Shown piece by piece: positions 1 through 9,762 of a stretch of 64,000 bases of DNA. The notes beneath the pieces are model-generated. The model did no database searches, had not been told where the DNA came from, and saw only the letters and a list, made by a program, of their open reading frames with translations. The DNA is from Desulfobulbus oligotrophicus (lineage in GTDB: Bacteria; Desulfobacterota; Desulfobulbia; Desulfobulbales; Desulfobulbaceae), in NCBI RefSeq assembly GCF_016446285.1, contig NZ_CP054140.1, positions 2,213,501-2,277,500 on the forward strand, read 5' to 3'. The position numbers were made by a program, and so were the translations under genes. Every line of letters starts with the position of its first letter. Position 1 is the stretch's first letter.

Positions 1-1
1 G

Positions 2-523
2 GTGATGATGGCGGACTGGTCCGGATCCAGCGGAGTACAAACCGGTATTGTGATTGCCAGTCGGACCCTGATGAATGCGGTTTTGCAGTATCCTTTTGGT
101 AAGCTGGCAGATTACGGCAATAAAAAACTTTTGTTGCTTGCCGGTGCCCTGTGCATGAGTTGTGCTGTTTTTCTGATCCCCTCGGCAACAGACTTTCTGA
201 CCATGATCGGTTTGTATCTGTTTTTGGGATTTGGCGAGGCGGTACTGTGGCCGGTGCTCGGTGCCTACGCTGTGGAGGAGGGGCGAAACCATTTCGGCCA
301 TGGGACCATGATGGGTGTCTTTAATCTGGCAATGAGCGCCGGTGTCTTTACCGGTGCCATGATGGCCGGTATCAGTATGGATACGCTTGGCGTACGGCAC
401 TCCTTTGTTCTGACAAGCGGGGCAATTCTTGGACTTTGTCTGTTTGCCGTCTTGCTCATCCGAGCCGGTGAAAAGAAGGATTCTCTTGATGCGGATCGTT
501 CTCTTTCCTCCTCTGCCGGGTAA
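2..523 (+). CDS. MFS transporter, C-terminal part (5' end outside the window)
   Basis: The frame is open from the first bases, so the N-terminal half of the gene lies upstream. The visible 173 residues form about five hydrophobic helices with glycine-rich packing motifs and a short charged cytoplasmic tail. An arginine-containing loop between two helices (GKLADYGNKK) matches the loop 8-9 repeat of the conserved MFS loop 2-3 motif. The protein should sit in the inner membrane as a secondary transporter. The substrate cannot be told from this half. A structured intergenic repeat and then tRNA-Leu follow. The family call is fairly secure. Confidence 0.75.
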   Translation: MMMADWSGSSGVQTGIVIASRTLMNAVLQYPFGKLADYGNKKLLLLAGALCMSCAVFLIPSATDFLTMIGLYLFLGFGEAVLWPVLGAYAVEEGRNHFGHGTMMGVFNLAMSAGVFTGAMMAGISMDTLGVRHSFVLTSGAILGLCLFAVLLIRAGEKKDSLDADRSLSSSAG

Positions 524-547
524 CCCTTCATCCGGATCGAAAATTTG

Positions 548-630
548 CGGGTAAAAGCGGTAAGGAGACAGAGTTCTGTTGAACAGAACCGTGGAGCTGA
601 CGGATGTCGATCTTACCGGCTTTTACCGCT
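548..630. repeat. Nested inverted repeat between the MFS gene and tRNA-Leu
   Basis: The outer arms (548-564 and 612-630) are near-perfect reverse complements that share GGTAAAAGC and GGTAAG blocks, with one single-base insertion. Inside lies a second perfect inverted repeat, GTTCTGTT-G-AACAGAAC (573-589). The whole element could fold as a long stem capped by a second hairpin. It lacks a T-run, so it is not a classical intrinsic terminator. It may be a terminator variant for the MFS gene, an RNA element, or a small mobile repeat. Confidence 0.6.
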
Positions 631-685
631 TCTGTGTAATGCCTTGGATTTCTGGGTAATCCGATTTTTTCAACCGATGGATCAC

Positions 686-714
686 TTGACGTAAACAAGA
701 TTCTTGGTTATTTG
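686..714 (+). promoter_or_regulatory. Sigma-70-type promoter for tRNA-Leu
   Basis: TTGACG (686-691) and TATTTG (709-714) are separated by 17 bases and end 17 bases before the tRNA. Spacing and -35 match are good; the -10 match is moderate. Confidence 0.5.
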
Positions 715-731
715 TACACGGTTAACACATT

Positions 732-816
732 GCGAGGGTGGTGAAATTGGTAGACGCACTGGACTTAGGATCCAGCGGGCTTGCCCATGGGGGTTCGACT
801 CCCCCCTCTCGCACCA
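732..816 (+). tRNA. tRNA-Leu (anticodon UAG)
   Basis: The 85-nt gene folds as a class II tRNA. The acceptor arms GCGAGGG and CTCTCGC pair with one G-U, the anticodon stem CTGGA/TCCAG carries loop CTTAGGA, and a long variable arm, a GTTCGACT T-loop and an encoded CCA follow. The TAG anticodon reads CUA/CUG-type leucine codons. The gene is followed by trigger factor. Confidence 0.95.
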
Positions 817-836
817 ATCCCCAGTTATCAGATACG

Positions 837-860
837 GCCCTGAGTTGTGAAATGCAGGGC
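837..860 (+). other. Small hairpin between tRNA-Leu and tig
   Basis: GCCCTG (837-842) pairs with CAGGGC (855-860) around a 12-nt loop. There is no T-run. It may separate tRNA processing from tig translation, but this is weak. Confidence 0.25.
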
Positions 861-922
861 TGGAAAGAATCAACGCCACTGCTAAGTACATCGTGGCAAA
901 CCGATATGAGGAAGAGCAGTCC

Positions 923-2245
923 ATGGATATCGTTGTCGAACAAATCTCAGAGCTGACAAGAAAACTGACCATCACCCTGCCTAAAGAAACCGTGGAGCCT
1001 GCCCTTGCCAAGGCCTATGCCAAGATCAACAAGGAGGTCAAACTGAAAGGCTTTCGCCGCGGTAAAATTCCTCAAAGTGTTCTTGAGAAAAATTTCAAAG
1101 AACAGGTACAGGGCGAGACTGGTGAAAAGTTTGTGCAAGAGACGTACTTTGACGCGGTTGAACAAGAAAAACTCGACCCTGTCGTTCATCCCGAAATAAC
1201 GGAACATCGTTTTCCTGAAGACGGTTCTTTTGTCTATGTGGCCATGGTTGATATCAAACCCCAGTTTGAACTCAAAGAGTACAAAGGACTGGAAGTTGAA
1301 AAACCGGTGATCACAGTGAATGACGAAGAGGTCGATAAGGAAATCAAACTGCTGCAGCGGCACCAGGCAATGCTGCAGACCGCTGAAGAGGGGCATACCA
1401 TTGCTCTGGACGATGTCGCTGTCGTCGATTTTCAGGGGTTTCATAATGGCAAGGCAATGAAAGAGGTGTTCAATGAAAACTTCACTGTTGACATCGGTAT
1501 GCATCGCCTTGGCAAGGAGTTTGAAGAAAAGTTGATTGGTCTGAAAAGTGGCGATAAGACCCTCTACGAGATCACGTTCCCCGATGACTATCCCAATCCG
1601 CTGCTGGCAGGGAAAAATGTTGAGTTCAAGGTGGATGTCAAAGATGTCAAGGTCCGGATTAAACCGGAACTTGATGACGAATTTGCCAAGGATATCAAAC
1701 CGGAATTAAATACTCTGGCAGAGTTGAAAGAAGATATTCGCAAGCGACTGCAGAAAGAAAAAGATGACGCTCTTCAGGGTGATGTTGATGACCAGCTCAT
1801 GCACAGGCTGATTGAGCTGAATCCTTTTGAAGTTCCGCAACGTCTTGTCAACTTCGAAATCCAGGAGATGCTGAAACAGACCGAAGAAAATTTAAAGCGA
1901 AGCGGTCTGTCCTTTGAGTCAGCGGGTATCGATCTCAACGATCTGGTTGAAAAAAACAGGGAGATTGCCGTCAAACGGGTCAAGGGAGATTTTATCCTGA
2001 AGAAGGTTGCTGAAGTTGAAGAGATTAAGATCGCAGATGAAGACATTCAGCGAGGGTATCAACGCATCGCCGACCAGTACCGAATGACAGTGGATGAGGT
2101 GAAGAAGTATTTCAAACGGCGAGAAGAAATTCTGCCGTTTATGAACGAACTGCACAACGAAAAGATCCTCAATTTCCTGCGCGAACAGGCAAATATAAAG
2201 GAAGTGCCACCTGTACAGGAGACAACCGAACAGGCTGCATCCTGA
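923..2245 (+). CDS. tig: Trigger factor (ribosome-associated chaperone, peptidyl-prolyl isomerase)
   Basis: Trigger factor binds the ribosomal exit tunnel and shields nascent chains. The 440-residue product has the N-terminal ribosome-binding domain with the GFRRGKIP-type signature near residue 45, an FKBP-like domain around residues 150-240, and a charged helical C-terminal arm domain. The ATG at 923 is chosen because GAGGAAG lies 8-10 bases upstream and the product begins like family members. An in-frame ATG at 893 lacks this support. The gene heads the conserved tig-clpP-clpX-lon order. Identification is secure. Confidence 0.96.
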   Translation: MDIVVEQISELTRKLTITLPKETVEPALAKAYAKINKEVKLKGFRRGKIPQSVLEKNFKEQVQGETGEKFVQETYFDAVEQEKLDPVVHPEITEHRFPEDGSFVYVAMVDIKPQFELKEYKGLEVEKPVITVNDEEVDKEIKLLQRHQAMLQTAEEGHTIALDDVAVVDFQGFHNGKAMKEVFNENFTVDIGMHRLGKEFEEKLIGLKSGDKTLYEITFPDDYPNPLLAGKNVEFKVDVKDVKVRIKPELDDEFAKDIKPELNTLAELKEDIRKRLQKEKDDALQGDVDDQLMHRLIELNPFEVPQRLVNFEIQEMLKQTEENLKRSGLSFESAGIDLNDLVEKNREIAVKRVKGDFILKKVAEVEEIKIADEDIQRGYQRIADQYRMTVDEVKKYFKRREEILPFMNELHNEKILNFLREQANIKEVPPVQETTEQAAS

Positions 2246-2321
2246 GTGTGCAAGCAGGAATGGTTATATAGATGAAACAGGCCCTGCCTGCCGTTACAAT
2301 GATTTTAGCAAAGAGGTCTAC

Positions 2322-2924
2322 ATGAATCTGGTACCCATGGTGGTTGAACAGAGTCCACGCGGGGAACGGGCGTATGACATTTACTCACGGCTGCTTAAAG
2401 AGCGGATCATTTTTTTGGGAAGCTCTGTTAATGACGATGTTGCCAGCGTAATTGTCGCTCAGCTCCTGTTTCTTGAAGCTGAGGATCCTGATAAGGACAT
2501 CACCTTTTATATAAATTCTCCGGGAGGTTCCGTCACATCCGGGATGGCTATCTACGATACCATACAATATATTCACTGTGACGTTGCCACCCTTTGTTTA
2601 GGACAGGCCGCATCTATGGGCGCTTTACTTCTTGCCAGCGGTGCCGCGGGTAAACGGTTTGCCCTGCCGAATTCGCGAATTATGATTCATCAGCCCATGG
2701 GTGGTTTTCAGGGACAGGCCACGGATATCGATATCCATGCCCGGGAAATTTTACGGATGCGGCATGATCTCAATACAATTCTGGCGAAACACACAGGTAA
2801 GACCATCAAAAAAGTGCAGGCTGACACCGAGCGTGATCATTTCATGAGCGCTGCTGAGGCCTGCCAATATGGTATTATCGACAAAGTGTTGACCAGCCGT
2901 GAGGAGCTGGGTGGGAGGAAGTAA
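2322..2924 (+). CDS. clpP: ATP-dependent Clp protease proteolytic subunit
   Basis: ClpP is the tetradecameric serine peptidase chamber that works with ClpX or ClpA. The 200-residue protein carries the catalytic triad Ser98 (in GQAASMGA), His123 (MIHQP) and Asp172 (TERDHFM), and the length is typical. A GAGG-type ribosome site lies just upstream of the ATG. It sits 76 bases after tig, and its stop codon is one base from the GTG start of clpX, whose ribosome site is inside the clpP end. The two are almost certainly cotranscribed and translationally coupled. Confidence 0.97.
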   Translation: MNLVPMVVEQSPRGERAYDIYSRLLKERIIFLGSSVNDDVASVIVAQLLFLEAEDPDKDITFYINSPGGSVTSGMAIYDTIQYIHCDVATLCLGQAASMGALLLASGAAGKRFALPNSRIMIHQPMGGFQGQATDIDIHAREILRMRHDLNTILAKHTGKTIKKVQADTERDHFMSAAEACQYGIIDKVLTSREELGGRK

Positions 2925-2925
2925 A

Positions 2926-4191
2926 GTGCACAACGATTTTCAGGACGATCACAATATAACCTGTGCCTGTTCGTTTTGCGGGAAAAGCCAGGAGGAGGTG
3001 GGTAAACTGGTTGCTGGGGCAGATGTGTATATCTGCGATGAATGTGTCGCTCTATGCAATGAGATCATGACCGAATCCGATGATGGGCGGAAGGTCGAGT
3101 CCAATAATTCTCATGTTCTTAAACCAAAGGAGATCAAAGCCTACCTTGATGAGTATGTGATCGGACAGGAGCAGGCGAAACGGATCCTTTCAGTTGCCGT
3201 ACACAATCATTACAAGCGAATCAATGCCCCGGTAAACGATCCGGATGATGTTGAACTGCAGAAGTCCAATATTATTCTGATCGGACCGACCGGCAGCGGG
3301 AAGACGCTGGTTGCTCAGACTCTGGCCCGTCTGCTTAAGGTGCCGTTCACCATTGCCGATGCCACCACATTAACTGAAGCCGGTTATGTCGGGGAAGATG
3401 TGGAAAACATCTTGGTCAGCCTTCTGCAGGCAGCTGACTATGATATGGAAAAGGCACAAAGAGGCATCATCTACATCGATGAGATCGATAAGATTGCCCG
3501 CAAGTCTGATTCAGCCTCATTGACCAGGGATGTTTCCGGTGAAGGTGTCCAGCAGGCATTGCTGAAAATCATTGAGGGCACCATGGCCTCGGTGCCGCCT
3601 AAAGGCGGACGTAAGCATCCGCAGCAGGAGTTGGTTCGTATGGACACCACGAACATTTTGTTTATTGTTGGTGGTGCTTTTGTCGGGCTTGAGGATGTGG
3701 TGAAGCGACGCACCGGTACCCAGGCCATGGGGTTTGGTGCTCAGGTCGTCAGCCAGAAGGAAAGATCCCTTGGCGAGGTTCTTGCCGCGATTCAACCGGA
3801 AGACCTGCTGAAGTTTGGACTTATTCCAGAGCTTGTCGGTCGCCTGCCGGTAATAGCCACCATGGATGAACTGTCGGAGGAAGATCTGGTACGTATTCTC
3901 AAAGAGTTGAAGAATGCTTTGAGTAAACAGTATCAGAAGTTGTTTTCCTATGAAGGGATCAAGTTAAGTTTTACTGAAGGGGCATTTCGGGCAATCGCCA
4001 AAAAGGCGATCGAACGCAAATCCGGGGCCCGGGGCCTGCGATCAGTGATGGAAGAGTGCATGCTTGAGGTGATGTATGAGTTGCCGTCCGAGGAACATGT
4101 CACCGAATGCATTATCAACGAACAGGTTGTCACCAAGGGTGACTATCCCGTTGTTCTCTATGAAAACACTGCAACAAAAAATATTGCCTGA
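2926..4191 (+). CDS. clpX: ATP-dependent Clp protease ATP-binding subunit ClpX
   Basis: ClpX is the AAA+ unfoldase that feeds substrates to ClpP. The GTG at 2926 is preferred over the upstream in-frame GTG at 2899 because GGGAGGAA lies directly before it and the product (421 residues) then begins with the usual zinc-binding domain (Cys15, Cys18, Cys37, Cys40). Walker A (GPTGSGKT) starts at residue 120, and Walker B is YIDEIDKI. The pore loop GYVGED and C-terminal ClpB-D2 region are present. Spacing to lon is three bases. Confidence 0.97.
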   Translation: MHNDFQDDHNITCACSFCGKSQEEVGKLVAGADVYICDECVALCNEIMTESDDGRKVESNNSHVLKPKEIKAYLDEYVIGQEQAKRILSVAVHNHYKRINAPVNDPDDVELQKSNIILIGPTGSGKTLVAQTLARLLKVPFTIADATTLTEAGYVGEDVENILVSLLQAADYDMEKAQRGIIYIDEIDKIARKSDSASLTRDVSGEGVQQALLKIIEGTMASVPPKGGRKHPQQELVRMDTTNILFIVGGAFVGLEDVVKRRTGTQAMGFGAQVVSQKERSLGEVLAAIQPEDLLKFGLIPELVGRLPVIATMDELSEEDLVRILKELKNALSKQYQKLFSYEGIKLSFTEGAFRAIAKKAIERKSGARGLRSVMEECMLEVMYELPSEEHVTECIINEQVVTKGDYPVVLYENTATKNIA

Positions 4192-4194
4192 TGT

Positions 4195-6618
4195 GTGTCG
4201 ATGACTGATTTTAGCACCGAAACGTACCCGCTTATGCCGTTACGGGATATTGTTCTGTTCCCTGGAATAGTGGTTCCGCTTGTGGTCGGGAGAAAAAAAT
4301 CGGTCACAGCTCTGGAAACAGCCATGGAAAATCAATCACTGATTTTCCTGGTCACTCAAAAGGATGCAAGGGTGGATAACCCTGAGCAACGGCATCTCTA
4401 CTCCTTTGGGGTGCTGGCATCGGTGATGCAACTGTTGCGTTTGCCTGACGGTACGATCAAGGCGTTGGTTGAAGGGAAACACCGGGCTAAAATTGATGGA
4501 CCTTTTCTGGGGGGAGCCGAGGAAGACGAATTTTACTCAGTCAGATTAACGGCAGCGCCGGACATCGATATTGATCGTGATGACGTGCCTGCCTATCTCC
4601 GGGAACTTCGCAAAGCGTTTGACCAGTATGCGGTGAGCAATAAAAAGCTTCCGCGTGAGGTCCTGAAATCGATCACCTCCCTGGACGATCCATCCAGGAT
4701 GGTTGATTTGATCACCTCACACATTCAGCTGCATACGGAAGAAAAACAACGGATCCTTGAACAGCTCAGTTTACCCGAACGTATAGCCAAGGTGCTGGAT
4801 ATCCTTTATCGGGAGATGGAACTTTCCGAAATGGAAAAGGATATTCACACCAAGGTGAAAAAGAAGATGAACGTTACCCAGCGTAACTACTATCTTTCAG
4901 AAAAGATGCGCATCATTCAGGAGGAGATGGGGCAGGGCGAGGGGGGTGATGAGCTGACCGAACTGCAGCAGGCGATTGAAAAAAAGGGATTGCCGAAAGC
5001 GGTTAAGGAGAAGGTGCAGAAAGAGTTCAAAAAATTGCGTCAGATGCCGCCAATGTCGGCGGAAAGCACGGTGGTCAGAAATTATATCGATGCAATCATC
5101 AGCCTTCCCTGGAAAAAGAGATCGCGTTCTAAAATTGATATTGAACGTGCGGAAACAGTCCTCAATGAAGATCATTACGGCCTTGAAAAACCCAAGGAAC
5201 GTATTTTAGAGTACTTAGCCGTGCAGGCACAGGTCAAGAAGATCCGTGGTCCGATTCTGTGTCTGGTTGGACCGCCGGGCGTGGGGAAGACCTCGGTGTG
5301 CCGTTCTATCGCCCGGGCCATGGGTCGTGAGTTTGTTCGGTTGTCGTTGGGTGGAGTACGTGACGAGGCGGAAATCAGAGGCCATCGTCGTACATATATC
5401 GGAGCAATGCCCGGCAAAATCATCTTATCAATGCACAAGGCTGGGGTGATCAATCCTGTCTTTTGTCTGGACGAAGTCGATAAGATGAGTGTGGATTTTC
5501 GAGGTGATCCATCAGCAGCGTTGCTTGAAGTCCTTGACCCGGAACAAAATTACGCCTTCAACGATCATTACCTTGATGTTGACTATGATCTTTCAGAAGT
5601 TTTCTTTATAACCACGGCGAACCATCTTCACGGTATTCCGGTGCCACTCCAGGATCGCATGGAGATTATCCAGCTCAACGGCTATACCGAAGAGGAAAAA
5701 CTCAACATCGCCAGTGAGTTTCTCCTGCCAAAGCAACTTGAAGCAAACGGTTTCAAGCCTGGAGAGATCTCGCTCAATGAAAAGGCTCTGCTCGACATCA
5801 TCCGCTGTTATACCAGAGAGGCAGGGGTCCGCAGTCTGGAGAGAACCATTGCCTCCGTCTGTCGCAAGGTCGCCCGTGAGCGTCTGCAAAGCAGGCAACC
5901 TCGTAAAAAATACCGAATAACATCGCAGGCAGTTGAAAAATATCTCGGTGTTCCCAAGTTTCGTTATGGTTTGGCGGAAGAACATGATGAAATCGGCCTG
6001 GCCACAGGTATGGCCTGGACCGAGGTCGGTGGTGAGTTACTGCAGATCGAGGCAACCGTTATGCCGGGATCCGGTAAATTAACCATTACCGGAAAGTTGG
6101 GCGATGTTATGCAGGAGTCGGCACAGGCTGCACTTTCCTACGTTCGTTCACGCGCCATACGGCTGGGGCTTGAACCGGATTTCTGGCAGAAGATCGATGT
6201 CCATGTCCATGTACCGGAAGGCGCAATACCCAAAGATGGCCCATCCGCAGGAATCACCATCGCTACTGCGATTGTCTCTGCCATTCTGAAGCTGCCGGTC
6301 GATCGTAGGCTGGCCATGACCGGAGAGATTACCCTGCGTGGTCGGGTACTTCCTATCGGTGGCCTGACGGAGAAGCTGCTTGCTGCAAAGAGGGGAAACA
6401 TAACCAATGTCCTCATCCCGAGGGAGAATGAACGCAATCTTCGCGATGTGCCGCAAAAGATCCGTTCCAGTCTGACCATTGATGTGGTGGACAGCGTTGA
6501 CAAGGTACTGCAACGTGCACTGATTCTTAAGCCGGGAGAAACCCTGTTTAAGGATGTACCGTTGGATTCAGTTTATCGTGATTTTACACTCTCTTCCCAT
6601 AATACACCGGCTCACTGA
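4195..6618 (+). CDS. lon: ATP-dependent protease Lon
   Basis: Lon is a homohexameric AAA+ serine protease that degrades misfolded and regulatory proteins. The 807 residues include the N-terminal LON substrate domain, a coiled middle region, Walker [10 protein letters not shown] near residue 360, and the protease domain with the Ser684-Lys727 dyad (PKDGPSAG and TEKLLAAK). The 43-residue spacing of the dyad is the same as in E. coli Lon. The start is either GTG at 4195 or ATG at 4201, and neither has a strong ribosome site. The three-base gap after clpX argues for coupling. No heat-shock promoter was found in front of it. Confidence 0.96.
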   Translation: MSMTDFSTETYPLMPLRDIVLFPGIVVPLVVGRKKSVTALETAMENQSLIFLVTQKDARVDNPEQRHLYSFGVLASVMQLLRLPDGTIKALVEGKHRAKIDGPFLGGAEEDEFYSVRLTAAPDIDIDRDDVPAYLRELRKAFDQYAVSNKKLPREVLKSITSLDDPSRMVDLITSHIQLHTEEKQRILEQLSLPERIAKVLDILYREMELSEMEKDIHTKVKKKMNVTQRNYYLSEKMRIIQEEMGQGEGGDELTELQQAIEKKGLPKAVKEKVQKEFKKLRQMPPMSAESTVVRNYIDAIISLPWKKRSRSKIDIERAETVLNEDHYGLEKPKERILEYLAVQAQVKKIRGPILCLVGPPGVGKTSVCRSIARAMGREFVRLSLGGVRDEAEIRGHRRTYIGAMPGKIILSMHKAGVINPVFCLDEVDKMSVDFRGDPSAALLEVLDPEQNYAFNDHYLDVDYDLSEVFFITTANHLHGIPVPLQDRMEIIQLNGYTEEEKLNIASEFLLPKQLEANGFKPGEISLNEKALLDIIRCYTREAGVRSLERTIASVCRKVARERLQSRQPRKKYRITSQAVEKYLGVPKFRYGLAEEHDEIGLATGMAWTEVGGELLQIEATVMPGSGKLTITGKLGDVMQESAQAALSYVRSRAIRLGLEPDFWQKIDVHVHVPEGAIPKDGPSAGITIATAIVSAILKLPVDRRLAMTGEITLRGRVLPIGGLTEKLLAAKRGNITNVLIPRENERNLRDVPQKIRSSLTIDVVDSVDKVLQRALILKPGETLFKDVPLDSVYRDFTLSSHNTPAH

Positions 6619-6684
6619 CTGGTGTCGGCAGTTGACGGGAAGAAGAAAAAATATATTAATCACGGACTAAGGTTCTGTTTTTAC

Positions 6685-6713
6685 TTGACGGCAAGAGGTT
6701 CTCCTGATAAATA
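6685..6713 (+). promoter_or_regulatory. Sigma-70-type promoter for the tRNA-Val/tRNA-Asp pair
   Basis: TTGACG (6685-6690) and TAAATA (6708-6713) are 17 bases apart and end 15 bases before tRNA-Val. Position and spacing fit a stable-RNA promoter. Confidence 0.6.
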
Positions 6714-6728
6714 GACCGTCACATTTGA

Positions 6729-6804
6729 GGGCGAATAGCTCAGCTGGGAGAGCATCGGCCTTACAAGCCGAGGGTCACAGGTTCGATCCCTGTTTCGCCC
6801 ACCA
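6729..6804 (+). tRNA. tRNA-Val (anticodon UAC)
   Basis: The 76-nt cloverleaf has acceptor arms GGGCGAA/TTCGCCC, anticodon stem TCGGC/GCCGA with loop CTTACAA, a GTTCGATC T-loop and encoded CCA. It is cotranscribed with tRNA-Asp 11 bases downstream. Confidence 0.97.
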
Positions 6805-6815
6805 CAATAAGTACT

Positions 6816-6892
<77 letters not shown>

Positions 6893-6899
6893 GTACACT

Positions 6900-6933
6900 A
6901 AAGGCGATTGGAGAAATCCAGTCGCCTTTTTTT
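6900..6933 (+). terminator. Intrinsic terminator of the tRNA-Val/Asp operon
   Basis: AAGGCGATTGGA (6901-6912) pairs with TCCAGTCGCCTT (6917-6928) with one G-U pair around a GAAA loop. A T-run to 6933 follows. Confidence 0.92.
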
Positions 6934-7157
6934 ATTGCCTGGCGCACTGATAGATCCCTGATGGAAATGTCAGCAGAAGCAGAGTTGAGCCCTTAAAGAA
7001 ATCAGAGGCGGCAACGAAACAGCTTTGGTGGTATCTGGTATGTCTATTGGCAAGAGAAGTCTGCCGGCTGTTGCAGAGAAAGAAGAGACAGGTGAATGTG
7101 ACAGGACAGATTGGCTTAAAGCGAGGTAATGGGGTTTTTTGCAAGGTCTCTGAAGCA
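6934..7157. other. Intergenic stretch without a recognisable gene
   Basis: Open frames here (for example an 81-codon frame on the minus strand) have no ribosome site and no protein-like composition. I see no RNA gene or repeat before the palindrome at 7158. Confidence 0.5.
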
Positions 7158-7192
7158 CTGTACACTCCGGTCACCATGACCGGAGTGTACAG
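7158..7192 (-). terminator. Perfect 16-bp hairpin after the porin gene
   Basis: A 16-bp perfect stem (7158-7173 with 7177-7192) with a three-base loop lies 14 bases past the porin stop. It has no T-run on either side, so it may stabilise the 3' end or terminate without U-tract help, rather than being a textbook terminator. Confidence 0.55.
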
Positions 7193-7206
7193 TAAACAAT
7201 CTTCTA

Positions 7207-8595
7207 TTAAAATTTAAGTCCACCAAGAACCATCACATACGACCAGGTGTTGTCACCTCCGGTCAGTTCTTTGGCCGCATCATCAGGGGTGGCAATGGCA
7301 CCGACAACGGACAGTGAGAAGTAATCGGTGACAGCCCAGTCAACAATCAGATCGTACTCATCAGCATACTTGTCACTGCTTACACCGCCTGCAGTGGCAT
7401 CATGCAGTTTGAACTTATAGTAGATGAGGTTGACGGTTACCGGATCAATCGGTTGCAGTCTCAGTTTAACCATGTGCGAGTTGAGGTTCTCGTTGGCCAG
7501 CACATACTCACCCAGGATTTCACCCTGAAACCAGGTACCCCAGTCGGAGGAGTGGTAAAAAAGTGAGTCATAGTTCTCGTCAAAGCTGGCGTACCGGTAA
7601 GAAAGTAACGGTTTCCAGGGTACATCTTCAAACGCATAGCTGGCGGTGATGTGCCAGGCCTTTCCATTGGCGAAATCAGGGTTGTCAATATCCACAACCT
7701 TACGGCGGCCGGCGTCTTCATGCACAAACTCCGCATCAAACCGCAATGGCCGCAAGGCCGGAATGCCATCTGCCAGGGCAAAGGGGTTGATACCGCCGCG
7801 CAGATTGTACACGTTCATGGAATCCCGTCTTTCATCATCGGAATCGAGCATGTAAAAACCGGCGCCTAAGGAAACAACATTTTCAATGGCATAGTTGATG
7901 TTGCCGCCACCGAGTTTTGTATCGGTTTTAGCCCGATCATCGGCTTTGAAGTACACAAGGTCACCCGACCAGTTACCGCTTTTCATGCGAGCTACTGCGG
8001 CGTAATCCGCGGTTTTACGACTTCCTATCCAATACGCTGCCCGATTGTATCCACCAAAACCTTGCGAGCCGAGGAGAAAACCGTCGCCGTAAAAGTACTG
8101 TATCCGGCCAAAGGAGAGATCGAGGAAATCGTCACCCAATGAGCCAAACAGGGTCCCTGAGCGCCAGCCCATATAGGCTCGATCAATGCGGAGATCACCG
8201 ACATCTTCACTTGTGTCATAAAAGGGTCCATTGGTTCCGGAGGCATCAACACCACCGAAGGTGTTCGCCTGAACCGCATCGATTCGTCCGTAGAAAGATT
8301 GAGAATCAGGAAGGACATATTGCATGTCAAGCCCCGGACGAACGAGTGATTCCCACCAGTAATCCGACTTTTTACCAAGATTTTCCCGAGAATTGCCAAA
8401 CCAGGAATCACCTTGACTAAAAAAGCCGAGATCAACTTCTAAGGTTGCCCTGGCGTAACTACCGTTGGGGCCTGTGTAAAACTGCAGCAGACTGGGAGTT
8501 TCTTCGTCAGCGGCAACGACGTTTCCAGCCATGAGTGTCGCGGCGGCCAGCAGTGAGACGCAACCTGCAGCAAGAGGGGAGTTAGCACGTTTCAT
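7207..8595 (-). CDS. Porin-like outer-membrane beta-barrel protein
   Basis: The 462-residue product starts with a clear signal peptide (Lys-Arg, hydrophobic stretch, cleavage near NVVA-A at about residue 28). It then shows alternating aromatic and polar strands and ends in a strand closing with phenylalanine, as expected for BAM-inserted barrels. It should form a channel in the outer membrane. The specific family was not recognised: it could be an alginate-export-like or Desulfobacterota-type porin, and the substrate is unknown. AAAGGAG lies about 11 bases before the ATG. It stands alone, with a long upstream region and a strong hairpin downstream. Confidence 0.7.
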   Translation of the reverse strand: MKRANSPLAAGCVSLLAAATLMAGNVVAADEETPSLLQFYTGPNGSYARATLEVDLGFFSQGDSWFGNSRENLGKKSDYWWESLVRPGLDMQYVLPDSQSFYGRIDAVQANTFGGVDASGTNGPFYDTSEDVGDLRIDRAYMGWRSGTLFGSLGDDFLDLSFGRIQYFYGDGFLLGSQGFGGYNRAAYWIGSRKTADYAAVARMKSGNWSGDLVYFKADDRAKTDTKLGGGNINYAIENVVSLGAGFYMLDSDDERRDSMNVYNLRGGINPFALADGIPALRPLRFDAEFVHEDAGRRKVVDIDNPDFANGKAWHITASYAFEDVPWKPLLSYRYASFDENYDSLFYHSSDWGTWFQGEILGEYVLANENLNSHMVKLRLQPIDPVTVNLIYYKFKLHDATAGGVSSDKYADEYDLIVDWAVTDYFSLSVVGAIATPDDAAKELTGGDNTWSYVMVLGGLKF

Positions 8596-9111
8596 CGGGG
8601 AGACAGCTCCTTTTGTTAAGTGGAATGGAATAGGGTGAGTCCGTTTGTTGTATAATTCGGTACAGACTTCATCCGCTTAAGCCACGGTTTCAGGTGTTTG
8701 TGATGCTAGTACTGAAAAATAATGCGCACGTTTACCATACTCAATATGTGTAAACAAGAAGGAAAATAATAAAGTATACTACTTGACTATAAGGAGTTGC
8801 GATCAAAATTTTAAAAGTATCGTTTTTGTCGGCACAGTACGCACCTCATTAACCGGCAAATGCGATCTGTGTTGAAGCAGGAGAACGCTGCACCGCTTCA
8901 GACAGAGACGTATATATAGAACGACCCGATCATCGGCACTCCGGGACACTTCAGGTGAATGAGGTTCTGCATTTCCTTTTTGCCTATTAAGAGATTATGC
9001 TTTAAAGTACTCTCCAATAATCCGGGTGCAATGGGGTTGGTACACAAGGATGGTTGATACACCATCCTTCATCCGTTCCAATCGAACAAACAGTCGATAA
9101 CAGGAGTGTTT
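8596..9111. other. Long divergent intergenic region between porin and OmpA-type lipoprotein genes
   Basis: No gene is visible. It holds an interrupted inverted repeat GTTTAC (8730-8735)/GTAAAC (8750-8755), an AT-rich block around 8760-8820, and a perfect 9-bp hairpin with a six-base loop at 9046-9069, in the 5' leader of the lipoprotein gene. The porin and ompA promoters must lie here, but I could not place them with confidence. Confidence 0.5.
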
Positions 9112-9744
9112 ATGAACAAGGTAATCAGATGGACAGCAATAATCGGAATGGCTGCTATGTTGACCGCTTGTGCCGGCGCCAACAGGCAACAGACCGGAAC
9201 CGGTGTTGGGGCTGCAGCCGGTGCAGGGGTAGGGGCAATCCTTGGTCAGGCTATTGGTCATAACACCACCAGTACGTTAGTTGGTGCTGGTATCGGCGCT
9301 CTTTTGGGTGGAATTGCCGGTAATCAGATCGGTGCCTATATGGACAGCCAGGAACAGGATCTGCGGCAGGTCGAGGCTGCCAGTATTCAGCGTGACCACG
9401 ACGTGCTGACCGCCACCTTCAAAAGTGATATGTTTTTTGATTATGACTCATCCTCACTTAAACCAGGTGCGTACACTGAGCTGGACAGGGTTGCCAATGT
9501 ACTGAGCAAGTACCCGCAAACAACAATCCGGGTGGAAGGGCATACTGATGCGCGGGGGAGCGATCAGTATAATCAGCAGTTGTCCGAGCGTCGGGCCAAT
9601 GCAGTTAAAAATGCCCTTACACAGCGTGGGATAGACTCACGGCGTATTGAGGCGGTCGGTTACGGTGAGTCCCAGCTGATCTCTTCCAGTGATGCTATGA
9701 ACCGACGGGTTAATATCGTTATTACTCCGATTCGGCAGGGCTAA
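9112..9744 (+). CDS. OmpA-family lipoprotein with glycine-zipper segment
   Basis: The 210-residue protein has a lipoprotein signal peptide ending in the lipobox LTAC, so it should be lipid-anchored. A glycine/alanine-rich glycine-zipper region (about residues 35-85) follows, then a C-terminal OmpA domain (about 105-205) with the peptidoglycan-binding signature around GHTDARGS and NQQLSERRA. It probably tethers the outer membrane to peptidoglycan, like Pal or YiaD. The ATG at 9112 is preferred to the GTG at 9106, because AGGAG overlaps that codon and is correctly spaced for the ATG. Confidence 0.85.
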   Translation: MNKVIRWTAIIGMAAMLTACAGANRQQTGTGVGAAAGAGVGAILGQAIGHNTTSTLVGAGIGALLGGIAGNQIGAYMDSQEQDLRQVEAASIQRDHDVLTATFKSDMFFDYDSSSLKPGAYTELDRVANVLSKYPQTTIRVEGHTDARGSDQYNQQLSERRANAVKNALTQRGIDSRRIEAVGYGESQLISSSDAMNRRVNIVITPIRQG

Positions 9745-9762
9745 ACCGCACAGTATAGATGC

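Noticed and set aside
893-922. Longer trigger-factor start at 893
   Set aside because: It adds ten residues not typical of the family, while the ATG at 923 has a proper ribosome site.
2246-2321. Possible heat-shock (sigma-32) promoter before clpP
   Set aside because: A TACAAT-like element is present, but no CTTGAAA-type -35 or CCCCAT-type -10 pair could be found.
6932-7177. 81-codon minus-strand frame between the tRNA terminator and the porin
   Set aside because: Composition is not protein-like, it overlaps the palindrome and has no start signal.
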